The position numbers and the translations under genes are program-made. A stretch of 16,718 nt of DNA, taken from NCBI GenBank assembly GCA_964577985.1, contig CAZOAR010000052.1, forward strand, positions 1-16,718, in the 5' to 3' direction. Every line of letters starts with the position of its first letter. The stretch's first letter is position 1. Of this stretch, positions 1 to 7,822 are shown in pieces. The notes beneath the pieces were generated by a model. The model made no database searches. It was given only the letters and a program-made list of their open reading frames with translations, and was not told the origin of the DNA. This stretch comes from CAZOAR01 sp964577985. Its GTDB lineage: Bacteria; Gemmatimonadota; CAZMKB01; CAZNLH01.

Positions 1-2
1 CC

Positions 3-1775
3 CTGCGCGGCGGGAACGCTGCCGAAGGTGGAGGAGTATATTGTTATGACTCGTCCCCTTCGCTCGTCTCCAATGTCATAACGGAGAACATCGCCGCGGG
101 AGATACGACCGGTTGGGGCGGCGGAATCTATTGCGCCAACAATTCCTCGCCGCTGATCGAGTCCAATGTCATCAGTGGAAACCAGACGGTTGGGGAGGGC
201 GCCTATGGAGGCGGGATATATTGCCGCGACGGGTCGGCTGAGATAGTGCGCAACATCGTCTCTGACAACTCATCCATGGGAGGAGGGGGGGGAATATACA
301 ATCACGGGTGTGCCTGGATCGCGGGGAACCTGGTATTTCACAACATGGCCTCCGGCGACGGCGGGGGAATCCAGTACACGGTTCCATTCGGCGAAGACAC
401 GATTCCTCCTGCGATGAGCGGCAACACGATAACGGAAAACTCGGCCAGCCGTGGGGGCGGCCTGTTCTTTTCCTTCCCCTACTCTTCGGGTTCGGTGACG
501 AACAGCATCGTGTGGAACAATGAAGCATACTCGTCGGGTGAAGAAGTATACGTCACTCTCTATTCCAGTCTTGCCGTCAGTTATTCCGATGTGATGGACG
601 GCCAGACGGGCACGGGCAATATCGACGAGAACCCCTACTTCAGTAACCCGGTTACAAGTGATTTTCACATCGCCTATGAATCTCCCTGCAGAGACGCCGG
701 TGACAGCACCCTTTCGCGGTTGACCACAGATATAGACGGCAATCCCAGAATGATTTTCCACACGGTCGATATGGGTGCGGATGAGGTGGATATGGATCTG
801 CCCGGTCGCACGCTTCTCGTCCCCGGGGAGTTCCAGGCCATTCAGACAGCAATCGATTCCGCGCTTCCACTAGACACAGTTCTCGTTGCACCATCAACCT
901 ACCTGGAGAATGTCGACTTCCTCGGCAAGCCCATTGCACTTATCAGCGAAAAGGGCGCCGATTCAACTGTCATAGACGGTACAGGATCTGGAAGTGTAGT
1001 GACATTTCAGGGGAGGGAGACCGCACAGGCATGGCTCAGCGGCTTCACAATCCGGAACGGGCTTGCCTCCCGAGGGGGCGGGATTTACTGCTATGGCGCG
1101 TCGCCCTCCATCGTCTCAAACCACATCACGGGTAATGAGGCTGCCGGTGATACCGCCAGCGACGGCGGAGGGATCTATTGCAATGGATCGGCCTCCATAC
1201 TCGAGAACAATGTCATATCTGCGAACATCTCAGCGGGAGATGGCGGCGGTGTTATTTGCATAGATTCACCGGCATCTATCAAGAACAACCTCATCTACGA
1301 CAACTCCGCGGCTGGTAACGGAGGAGGCATCCGCTACATGGTACCATACGGTTCATCGATCGTGCCTGCAGCGATAGTCAACAACACCATAACAGAAAAC
1401 TCGGCGAGCCAGGGTGGTGGACTTTACTTCTCCTTCCCCTGGTCTCCTTATGGGGGAGATGTGGTGAATACCATTTTCTGGAATAACACAGCCTCGTGGT
1501 CAGATCCCGAGATCACGGATCATTCGAACAACCTGAGCGTGACCTATTGCGATGTCATGGACAGTTATCCAGGAAACGGAAACCTCTATTGCGATCCGCA
1601 ATTCGTAACAGGCCCGTGGGGTGATTTCTACCTCCAGGCGGCGACGGGTGTGGACAGCGGTAGTTGCTGCGTCGACCAGGGGGATCCGAATTCCCCCCTG
1701 ATAGACGGCACGACACGAACCGACGAGGCCCCGGACGCCGGCATAGTCGATATCGGCTATCACTATCCTTACTGA
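3..1775 (+). CDS. Right-handed parallel beta-helix repeat protein, 5' partial
   Basis: The frame is open to the left edge, so the N-terminus and any signal peptide are missing; 590 residues are visible. Repeats of about 25 residues of the form GGGIYC...SNVI..N run through the protein, the signature of right-handed parallel beta-helix (pectate-lyase-like) folds. It holds two copies of one domain: copy A (to about nt 790) ends in DMGADE, and copy B starts at LLVPGEFQAIQTAID (about nt 817) and ends in DIGYHYPY just before the stop. Matching blocks such as NTITENSAS.GGGL.FSFP recur in both. Proteins of this type are usually exported and bind or cleave polysaccharide, or are purely structural. No catalytic residues can be assigned, so enzyme activity is not claimed. 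It converges on the minus-strand VCBS gene. The fold is fairly certain; the function is unknown. Confidence 0.85.
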   Translation: MRGGNAAEGGGVYCYDSSPSLVSNVITENIAAGDTTGWGGGIYCANNSSPLIESNVISGNQTVGEGAYGGGIYCRDGSAEIVRNIVSDNSSMGGGGGIYNHGCAWIAGNLVFHNMASGDGGGIQYTVPFGEDTIPPAMSGNTITENSASRGGGLFFSFPYSSGSVTNSIVWNNEAYSSGEEVYVTLYSSLAVSYSDVMDGQTGTGNIDENPYFSNPVTSDFHIAYESPCRDAGDSTLSRLTTDIDGNPRMIFHTVDMGADEVDMDLPGRTLLVPGEFQAIQTAIDSALPLDTVLVAPSTYLENVDFLGKPIALISEKGADSTVIDGTGSGSVVTFQGRETAQAWLSGFTIRNGLASRGGGIYCYGASPSIVSNHITGNEAAGDTASDGGGIYCNGSASILENNVISANISAGDGGGVICIDSPASIKNNLIYDNSAAGNGGGIRYMVPYGSSIVPAAIVNNTITENSASQGGGLYFSFPWSPYGGDVVNTIFWNNTASWSDPEITDHSNNLSVTYCDVMDSYPGNGNLYCDPQFVTGPWGDFYLQAATGVDSGSCCVDQGDPNSPLIDGTTRTDEAPDAGIVDIGYHYPY

Positions 1776-1870
1776 GTCCAGCTCCGGATGGATAAAGACG
1801 AACCTGATTATCCTTGAACACGTATGACAAGGGCGGGCAGGACAGGAGTTTCCCCGGTATTCCCTGTGCA

Positions 1871-1912
1871 CTGGAGCGTCAAATGTCCTTTTCGCTCCAG
1901 GGACGTCTTTTT
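1871..1912 (+). terminator. Probable intrinsic terminator after the beta-helix gene
   Basis: A perfect 8-bp inverted repeat (CTGGAGCG at 1871-1878, CGCTCCAG at 1893-1900, 14-nt loop) is followed by GGACGTC and five T residues at 1908-1912. It lies about 95 nt after the stop codon of the plus-strand gene. The seven bases between stem and T-run are more than in a textbook terminator. An alternative pairing of GTCAAA with the downstream TTTGAC is possible. Confidence 0.5.
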
Positions 1913-1975
1913 GACCTGCGCTGACTCTCGGGTTCACTCGCTCCGCAAAACTCGACTATGATAAATCCACTCAAA

Positions 1976-1996
1976 GAACAGGGGATACTCCTGTCC
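1976..1996 (-). terminator. Weak hairpin after the VCBS gene
   Basis: Read on the minus strand, ACAGG (1994-1990) pairs with CCTGT (1982-1978) across a 7-nt loop, with one wobble and one GC pair extending the stem. Only three T residues follow. It sits about 30 nt past the stop codon of the minus-strand gene, so a terminator role fits by position but is weakly supported. Confidence 0.25.
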
Positions 1997-2025
1997 GCGT
2001 GGATTGTTTCTGTCTGAGTGCAGGG

Positions 2026-3963
2026 TCAGGGAGATTTCGTGAAGGCGAACCCGTCGCCGCTCCACATCTCGTTGGGATAGATGCCGACATAGGCTCGGTA
2101 TGTGTAGCTTCCGGCGGGCGCCTCTCCGGGAACGGTTTCCGTCCGCACGCGATCCACCGAACCACCTCCCGGAAGTCCGAGCGTAAGCGGTCCGATAATG
2201 GGCCCCAGTGTACCCCCGTCCGGCATGGTTACCATCACCCACGCGTTGAAGGACTGTCTGGCTGTCTCGTTGTTGACAAGATGGAGGTCATAGTCGAAGG
2301 AACCACCCGATGGGGGGATCACAATCGGTGGATTGATCGGATCCAGAGTGAGTTGTACATCCCTGGGCCCGTCATCGATCGTGAAGGGACCCGGGGTGAC
2401 CGCGACCGCACTGTCCTGCAGCGTGCGTACGGTATACTTCACGAAACACTCAACCGAGGTCAAGCCGGATGGAACCATCCACTGCAGCCGGCCATTGTTG
2501 GGCAGCGAATCGCCCATCGTGGCCCATGGTCCTGACGAGCCGGTGGTGGAGAGTTCGATCCTCACTGCCGAGGCGGCCGCACCTGGAACGCCGGATAGCC
2601 AATCGGTGAAACGAGCCGATCCTCCTGCCACGACCTCTCCACCCCTGGGGAACGTGGGCATTATCGTGAGAATAGACGGGCTGGACGTCTCTCTGTAAAA
2701 CCGAATGTGGTTGCGGGAATTGAATGCTCCTCCCTCCTCAGTTACGTGGACAATGTCCGGAAAGCCGTTGTGATCGGCATCGCCCCCCGCGCGGAACGCC
2801 TCGAACGGGCTGTCGGAGTCGTGAGAGTTGATGTAGCTCGCCGCCTCGCTCCAGGTCCCCCGACCATTTCCCGTCCACACGGTGACATGCCCGGATCCTG
2901 CCGCAAGTACGTCGCAGAAACCATCGGCGTTCATGTCACATAACTGAGTCAGGTCGTAATTGCCCCCGCCGGGGAGGTTACCGGAGAAATCGACCCACAG
3001 GGAGTCGACTTCATCGAATATCCACACCTTGACGCCCCCTGAGACGTAGGCCAGGTCCATCCCGCCGTCGCCGTCCACGTCTCCGATGGAGAGTCCGCCG
3101 TGGCCGAAGATTCCGCCGGTGGGCAGGTTATATTCGGCGTCGTAGAACTGCCCGTCGCCGCTACCGAAGAATATCGATCCGTTCTGGTAAGAGGTCGCGA
3201 TATCCAGGTTCCCGTCCTTGTTGATGTCTCCGAAGAAGACTATCTCGTCCGGGTTTCCGCCTGAGAGAGACGTAGAAAAGGTCCAGGTGCCGTCTCCGTT
3301 GTTGAGGTAGACCATCAGAGGATTTCCTCCTCCAAAAGAGGTCGCGGCGATATCCAGATCTCCGTCGTTGTCCACGTCGCCGAGATCGGTTGCGAACATC
3401 CCGTAGCTCTCCCCCTGGCTTGCGAGCCCGTCGTCCCATGGTGTCCAGTTCCGGCCGGTACCGTCGCCGAGCGCGACCTCGATCAGCTGATCACCGAAAT
3501 CCACTCCGGAATAGTTGTGGTGCATGGCATATCCCACGTCTGGAAGACCGTCGTTGTCTACGTCGCCGACGGCGATACCACCGTACCCAAAATCTCCGTT
3601 CATGAAGACCTGCCACGCCCCGCTCCCATCCCCGAAATAGACCATTATTCCATGCTCTCCCGAGTTGACATATGGTGATCCGTGGTCGCCGATGGTAACC
3701 AGATCGACACGGCCATCCAGGTTTACGTCGGCCATCTCCACCTCACACCGCCCTCCGTCCCACTGTGGTGAGGAGAGGCCCGTCGATGATTCCACGTAGG
3801 ATATCGCCCTGCTCTCCATGGAGAGAGCAGCGCACTGTGACGCATTCGATTGTTTCGTCGTGCAAAGGTGCATATCACCCGAAGCGGGCTCGATTGTGCC
3901 CGGCGCGCCCAGAAGCCAGAGGGTGAGAACGTACGAAAAAGCGACCCTGCGAGCCTTCAGCAT
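2026..3963 (-). CDS. Secreted seven-repeat VCBS/FG-GAP beta-propeller protein with Ig-like C-terminal domains
   Basis: A 645-residue exported protein. The start at 3963 is chosen because GGGAGGTG lies 5 nt upstream and the product then begins with a short signal peptide (MLKARR, then a hydrophobic stretch to about residue 20). Seven calcium-binding-type DxDxDGxxD repeats start near residues 79, 134, 196, 246, 295, 343 and 395, spaced 48-62 apart, as expected for a seven-bladed integrin-like propeller (VCBS/FG-GAP family). A PNGGE-like Ig domain follows (PRGGE at about 440, to about 525), then a beta-sandwich module (about 530-645) with PPSGGSF, PGGGSV and PAGSYTYRAYVG, a module common at the ends of exported FCB-group proteins. 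No sorting tail or catalytic motif is seen. It is likely an extracellular adhesive or structural protein; the ligand is unknown. It is monocistronic behind a strong promoter. Confidence 0.88.
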   Translation of the reverse strand: MLKARRVAFSYVLTLWLLGAPGTIEPASGDMHLCTTKQSNASQCAALSMESRAISYVESSTGLSSPQWDGGRCEVEMADVNLDGRVDLVTIGDHGSPYVNSGEHGIMVYFGDGSGAWQVFMNGDFGYGGIAVGDVDNDGLPDVGYAMHHNYSGVDFGDQLIEVALGDGTGRNWTPWDDGLASQGESYGMFATDLGDVDNDGDLDIAATSFGGGNPLMVYLNNGDGTWTFSTSLSGGNPDEIVFFGDINKDGNLDIATSYQNGSIFFGSGDGQFYDAEYNLPTGGIFGHGGLSIGDVDGDGGMDLAYVSGGVKVWIFDEVDSLWVDFSGNLPGGGNYDLTQLCDMNADGFCDVLAAGSGHVTVWTGNGRGTWSEAASYINSHDSDSPFEAFRAGGDADHNGFPDIVHVTEEGGAFNSRNHIRFYRETSSPSILTIMPTFPRGGEVVAGGSARFTDWLSGVPGAAASAVRIELSTTGSSGPWATMGDSLPNNGRLQWMVPSGLTSVECFVKYTVRTLQDSAVAVTPGPFTIDDGPRDVQLTLDPINPPIVIPPSGGSFDYDLHLVNNETARQSFNAWVMVTMPDGGTLGPIIGPLTLGLPGGGSVDRVRTETVPGEAPAGSYTYRAYVGIYPNEMWSGDGFAFTKSP

Positions 3964-3968
3964 CTTTG

Positions 3969-3976
3969 CACCTCCC
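3969..3976 (-). promoter_or_regulatory. Ribosome binding site deciding the VCBS gene start
   Basis: Minus-strand GGGAGGTG ends 5 nt before the ATG at 3963. It lies inside the frame of a possible upstream ATG at 3987, which has no such site. The shorter form also places the signal peptide at the very N-terminus. Confidence 0.8.
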
Positions 3977-4041
3977 GGCAAGTACATGTTTCTACGGCAC
4001 CACTGTTTGTGTCCGCCGTTTCCGATTAAGAATCATCCTGC

Positions 4042-4071
4042 ATTATAGCACAGCTCCCTTCCGGTTGTCAA
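4042..4071 (-). promoter_or_regulatory. Sigma70-type promoter of the VCBS gene
   Basis: On the minus strand, TTGACA (4071-4066), an 18-nt spacer and TATAAT (4047-4042) match both consensus boxes exactly. TGC directly before the -10 box makes it an extended -10 as well. The predicted start near 4035 leaves a leader of about 70 nt before the ATG at 3963. Confidence 0.75.
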
Positions 4072-4074
4072 TCA

Positions 4075-4275
4075 CGGTGGCGTTCGCAAGCCGCTGGAGA
4101 GGCCTTCACGCACCTGCGTCGGAGTGCTGGTACGACCCGGTGACGCACACCAGTTTTCCATTTGACTCCGGAATCCACGGGACTCATACGATGGGAATCA
4201 TGTGCGGATACGACCCTGTGACCGATGACCACATTGGGATCACCCTGGCGGCTGAGTGGATATCCGCGGGGTCAT
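4075..4275 (+). pseudogene. Fragment of a subtilisin-like (S8) serine protease around the catalytic histidine
   Basis: In the frame of codon 4176, translation gives AFASRWRG...ECWYDPVT...PFDSG, then IHGTHTMGIMCGYDPVTDDH and IGITLAAEWISAG. HGTH(T/V)xG is the S8 subtilase motif holding the catalytic His (codon 4176-4178), and the following ..IG(V/I)...AEWI(A/S)AG strand is also typical. The catalytic Asp region upstream and the Asn and Ser regions downstream are absent. The similarity stops at about 4275, where the frame runs into unrelated residues and a stop at 4313. The left end abuts the promoter of the neighbouring gene. It has no ribosome binding site or signal peptide. The best reading is a non-functional remnant; whether the rest was deleted or displaced cannot be told from this window. 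Confidence 0.6.
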
Positions 4276-5101
4276 ATTTATTGCACTATTCGCGACCCGG
4301 GCGGTCACGCTGAAGTCCCCGGTGGCGCCCGCCATTCCAGATCTCCAGACAGGCGGGCTGGTGATTGAGGAGCATGTGAATGTCTTCACTCGAAGCGATC
4401 AGGACCATGGGGCCAGAGACGTCGCGCCAGACAGTCGCGCTGTCCTCGTATGGGACAGCAGGAGACAGGAGGCCGGGACCTCTGGCGTATACGCCCGCCT
4501 GCTCGACCCACCGGGAAGGCCACTCACTCACGAGGTCCACGTCAACCAGTACATAAGAAGCCATCAGTGTTTCCCGGATGTAGCGTGGGCTGGCGGAGAT
4601 ATCGTATGGTTTGTCCGGGACTCACACGGCCAGGACGGTCAGGCGGGTTCCATAGTCGCAAGACGGTTCAGCCCTGACCTTACTCCCGCGGGTCCCGAGA
4701 TCGCGGTGAACACCACCCGTGAGGGGAACCAGACCAGTCCGGTGGTTGTGGGCGGGACGGATGGATCGGCAATTATCGCCTGGGCGAATACCGTCGGAGG
4801 TGGGCAGAACAGGTCAGATATCCGCGCCATCCTCCTCAACAGTGACGGAGGAACGGCGAGCGATGAATTCGTAATCAGCGGTGTTGCGGATGGGCGTGAC
4901 GTATCGCCCTCGATAGCGTCGCTTCCCGGCAGGGGCGACAGGGATTACCGCCTGGATCCAGGCCATAAAGGATTCGTACACGACGAACTGGGTCGAGACT
5001 ACGATCAACTGAGTATGGTGAGCGTAAAGCCACTCGAGGCAGGGATGCCCCGGGCGCTTTCGGTATCCGGACATATACGGCTCTTCCTGTGTGGTCGGTG
5101 A
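4256..5101 (+). CDS. Repeat-containing surface-protein fragment, probably decaying
   Basis: A 281-codon open frame with a GTG start directly after an in-frame stop and only a poor GGCGG ribosome site. It may not be expressed as annotated. From about residue 45 it carries units of about 55 residues of the form VNxxTRSxQ..PDVA...AVLVWDSRRQ..GTSGVYARLLD..G, a repeat family found in exported bacterial proteins and probably beta-propeller-forming. The pattern stays regular to about nt 4928 (SPSIASLPG). The expected G(I/V)xAW strand then continues in another frame (ATGITAWIQ from 4935), pointing to a one-base change in the G-rich run at 4932-4935. That second frame stops at 5007-5009. The last 60 or so residues of the long frame match nothing expected. 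It overlaps the end of the protease fragment, so both look like parts of one region of gene decay. Confidence 0.45.
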   Translation: MDIRGVIFIALFATRAVTLKSPVAPAIPDLQTGGLVIEEHVNVFTRSDQDHGARDVAPDSRAVLVWDSRRQEAGTSGVYARLLDPPGRPLTHEVHVNQYIRSHQCFPDVAWAGGDIVWFVRDSHGQDGQAGSIVARRFSPDLTPAGPEIAVNTTREGNQTSPVVVGGTDGSAIIAWANTVGGGQNRSDIRAILLNSDGGTASDEFVISGVADGRDVSPSIASLPGRGDRDYRLDPGHKGFVHDELGRDYDQLSMVSVKPLEAGMPRALSVSGHIRLFLCGR

Positions 5102-5229
5102 ATCTCCTCCACGCCACGCCCTCATGACTCTGCGAAACATCTCATCCCGCCTTCTGACGGGCGAAATAGAATCCTGTCTGAGACCACGATGCATCACAGG
5201 CACCGTGGAAACGTCGAATCATGATATTG

Positions 5230-5258
5230 TTGACCATGGCCGGAGGCTGTGGTATATT
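5230..5258 (+). promoter_or_regulatory. Promoter of the C25 peptidase gene
   Basis: TTGACC (5230-5235), a 17-nt spacer and TATATT (5253-5258) each match five of six consensus bases. TGG before the -10 box gives an extended -10. The transcript would start near 5265, with a leader of about 110 nt before the chosen start. Confidence 0.6.
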
Positions 5259-5360
5259 TGTAAAGACGGAGAAGACAGTGATCGACGGCGCTGTGTCTAT
5301 CCGGTCCGACAATGAGTGCGGGGAGGATATGGGAGTCTTTCACCTCAACCTGCGGCCAGC

Positions 5361-5368
5361 AAAGGAGG
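5361..5368 (+). promoter_or_regulatory. Ribosome binding site deciding the C25 peptidase start
   Basis: AAAGGAGG, a near-complete Shine-Dalgarno sequence, ends 6 nt before the ATG at 5375. The upstream in-frame ATG at 5312 has no such site and would put 21 polar residues in front of the signal peptide. Confidence 0.8.
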
Positions 5369-5374
5369 CAGGGA

Positions 5375-7822
5375 ATGAGATCTCAACGATACACATACAC
5401 TTGTGCATGTCTGCTGGCATGTATGCTCGTCGTCTCGAGCGCGCCGGCGATACGAACGGCTCCCCTCCCAGCCTTTGATTCGATTGCGTTCGATGGAGAC
5501 AGGCTCGTGATGAACGTGACTTTTCCTGACATCGGCAGCAGTGCCATGATCAGAGAAGGGGGATACGATGTCATAAGTGGCAGCGGAAAGACCAACCTGT
5601 ATATCCCTGGAAAACCGCTGCTGCCCCTGCGCAAATACATGATTGCGCTACCTCCTGGTGCCACTGCGCGATCGGTGGAGGTCACTCGCAACGGTGGTGT
5701 GGAACTGCCGGGTTCATACAACCTCAGACCAGCGCCTTGCCTGCACTTGATGGGCGGAAAAGCTGATTCAAACGAAGATATGCGTGAGGAGTGGCAGAGA
5801 AACTACGATTCCACCTATGAGGTTGACACCGCCTACCCTGATTTCGAGGGAAAGCTCTCAGGATCGGGAACGCTGAGAAAATACGCTTATGCCTCGGTGT
5901 CTATCTGTCCGTTCAGCTATTATCCTGTTTCGGGAAGACTCAAGAGCTACACCTCAGCTCGAATAACAATCAACTATGACATGCCCGTGGAAGACAGCCC
6001 TGAGGCCAGGAGAATTGAGGAGACAAAGATGGACTGCCTGGCCGATGAGCGCGCAGCGAGGCTGTTTCTGAACTTCGACCAGGTCAGGGAGCTATACAAA
6101 CCACCGGTCACTCTCGATCAGACCGCGCGGGAAAGATATGACTATGTCATACTGACCGACGAATTGCTCGTCAATCTTGTGACCTCATCAGAGTTCTACC
6201 AGTGGAAAAAGGATACGGGGAGCAATCCGCTTGTGGTGCTCTATACGGACCCGATGATCACCGGACAGCCGGGTCGTGATCTTGCGGAGCAGATACGCAA
6301 CTTTCTCAGGGCATACTATCTTACATGGGGCGTGGAGCACCTGCTTATTGTGGGTGATTATGAAACGATTCCCATGCGGTATTGTTTTCCTGACCCAGAT
6401 GACCACAACTTCAATATTTCCGATCCGTACAGCTATGTCGGTGAGGTGCCGACAGATTACTATTACGCGGACCTGTCTCTTCCGGACGAGGAATCGTGGG
6501 ACAGCGATGGAGATGGATTCTACGGGGAGTACGGGCAGGATACGCCCGACTTTCTCGCCGATATCTATGTCGGACGAATTCCCACGAAGTTGTCGTCAAG
6601 GGTCTACTATACATTGAACAAGCTGGTCTCATTTGGGCAGGATACGGGTCAATGGAAGAATCGAGCGCTTCAACCCGGGGCAATCCTGTTCTTCGAGAAT
6701 GAGAATTACAGCGGCTACCCATTCTGTGATGGTGCCAGGCTGCCTTATCAGATAGAATCCGACCTGATGAACAGCGATTGGACCATCAGCCACTACAGCG
6801 AGCAGAGCGGCTTGCGGACGTCGGATTACGACTGGCCGGCGATAAGTGAGACCGCGTTCACATCAGACTGGAGAGGTGGGCAGTACGGGGTCGTCAACTG
6901 GGCGGGCCACGGTGGGCCCAATGGTGTGGGGAGGACAATCTGGCAGTGGGACGATGGCGACGGTGTCCCTGAGAGCAACGAATACTATTCTCCCCTGCTC
7001 ATAAGTGTCGACTCCAACCTGGATGATGATTACCCATCGATAGTGTTTGCCGTCTCCTGCCTGGTCGGGTATCCCGAGCCCAATCTCTACGGGAACCTTG
7101 GAGTGGATCTCCTGACCAAGCAGTACTTCGGAGCTTCAGCGGGTGTACTCAGCGCCACGCGACCCGCGGCGATATCGAGTGACTGGCCAACGGACCAGGG
7201 TGGTGCGGAGTCACTGGCGTACGAGTTCAACCGATTAATGATCTGCGGGCCGGGCGGCTCGGAGATGCTCGGTGACGCTCTCTACGATTCCAAGTTCTAC
7301 AGCCACCAGAACTATGGCTGGGATCATATCTATGAATACCTGAACCTGTTCGATTACAATCTCTACGGCGACCCGTCCATGCTCAGAGAAGGGGTGGCGA
7401 CGCCGGTGGTCGACAATTCCGATGTAGAATTTACCACCATGTCCGGATCCTGGCTGCAAGGGGACTTTCCCGATGCCAATGAAGGGAACTGCGTGTACAA
7501 CCCTGCGGGCAGCGGCGACAACTCGGCGGCGTGGAGGGTGGACTCCATCGTCGGCCCCGGCAGGTATGATGTCTATGTCTGGAAGTTCGATCATTCCCGT
7601 TCCGACCTGATGGGGACGGATGTCCATTACAAGGTGAGGGACATGAACACAACGTCGGACTGGATTCTTGTTGACCAGTCGACTCCCGGCGATGAATGGA
7701 TTTACCTCGGTGGTTTCGACTTCGACCAGAGCCGTGCCCAGGGGATCATGATAACAGATGAGGCGGATGGCTATGTTGCAGCGGACGCGGTAAAGCTGGT
7801 CTACAAGGGATCGCTGCCGTGA
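5375..7822 (+). CDS. Secreted C25-family (gingipain-like) cysteine peptidase with golvesin-like C-terminal domain
   Basis: An 815-residue exported cysteine peptidase. Residues 1-25 form a signal peptide (MRSQRYTYT, hydrophobic core, SSAPA). Residues to about 230 look like the beta-rich propeptide of C25 enzymes. The catalytic domain follows with DYVILTDELLVN, EHLLIVGDYETIP and VPTDYYYADL. An acidic calcium-site-like DSDGDGFYGEYGQD lies at about 376. The catalytic His is His512 in NWAGHGG, and the catalytic Cys is Cys562 in FAVSCLVG. The domain closes with YNLYGDPSM (about 665). From about 680 to the end is a beta-sandwich resembling the golvesin C-terminal domain (DNSDVEF..SGSW, GRYDVYVW, VAADAVKL). 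C25 members cleave after Arg or Lys in gingipains, but specificity here cannot be read. It is probably self-processed outside the cell. No type IX sorting tail is visible. Confidence 0.9.
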   Translation: MRSQRYTYTCACLLACMLVVSSAPAIRTAPLPAFDSIAFDGDRLVMNVTFPDIGSSAMIREGGYDVISGSGKTNLYIPGKPLLPLRKYMIALPPGATARSVEVTRNGGVELPGSYNLRPAPCLHLMGGKADSNEDMREEWQRNYDSTYEVDTAYPDFEGKLSGSGTLRKYAYASVSICPFSYYPVSGRLKSYTSARITINYDMPVEDSPEARRIEETKMDCLADERAARLFLNFDQVRELYKPPVTLDQTARERYDYVILTDELLVNLVTSSEFYQWKKDTGSNPLVVLYTDPMITGQPGRDLAEQIRNFLRAYYLTWGVEHLLIVGDYETIPMRYCFPDPDDHNFNISDPYSYVGEVPTDYYYADLSLPDEESWDSDGDGFYGEYGQDTPDFLADIYVGRIPTKLSSRVYYTLNKLVSFGQDTGQWKNRALQPGAILFFENENYSGYPFCDGARLPYQIESDLMNSDWTISHYSEQSGLRTSDYDWPAISETAFTSDWRGGQYGVVNWAGHGGPNGVGRTIWQWDDGDGVPESNEYYSPLLISVDSNLDDDYPSIVFAVSCLVGYPEPNLYGNLGVDLLTKQYFGASAGVLSATRPAAISSDWPTDQGGAESLAYEFNRLMICGPGGSEMLGDALYDSKFYSHQNYGWDHIYEYLNLFDYNLYGDPSMLREGVATPVVDNSDVEFTTMSGSWLQGDFPDANEGNCVYNPAGSGDNSAAWRVDSIVGPGRYDVYVWKFDHSRSDLMGTDVHYKVRDMNTTSDWILVDQSTPGDEWIYLGGFDFDQSRAQGIMITDEADGYVAADAVKLVYKGSLP

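Noticed and set aside
172..761. Minus-strand frames opposite the beta-helix gene
   Set aside because: Shadows of the real plus-strand gene; no ribosome sites and Arg/Pro/Ser-rich translations.
5312..5374. Upstream ATG for the C25 peptidase
   Set aside because: It would place a polar extension before a clear signal peptide; the strong AAAGGAGG site points to 5375.
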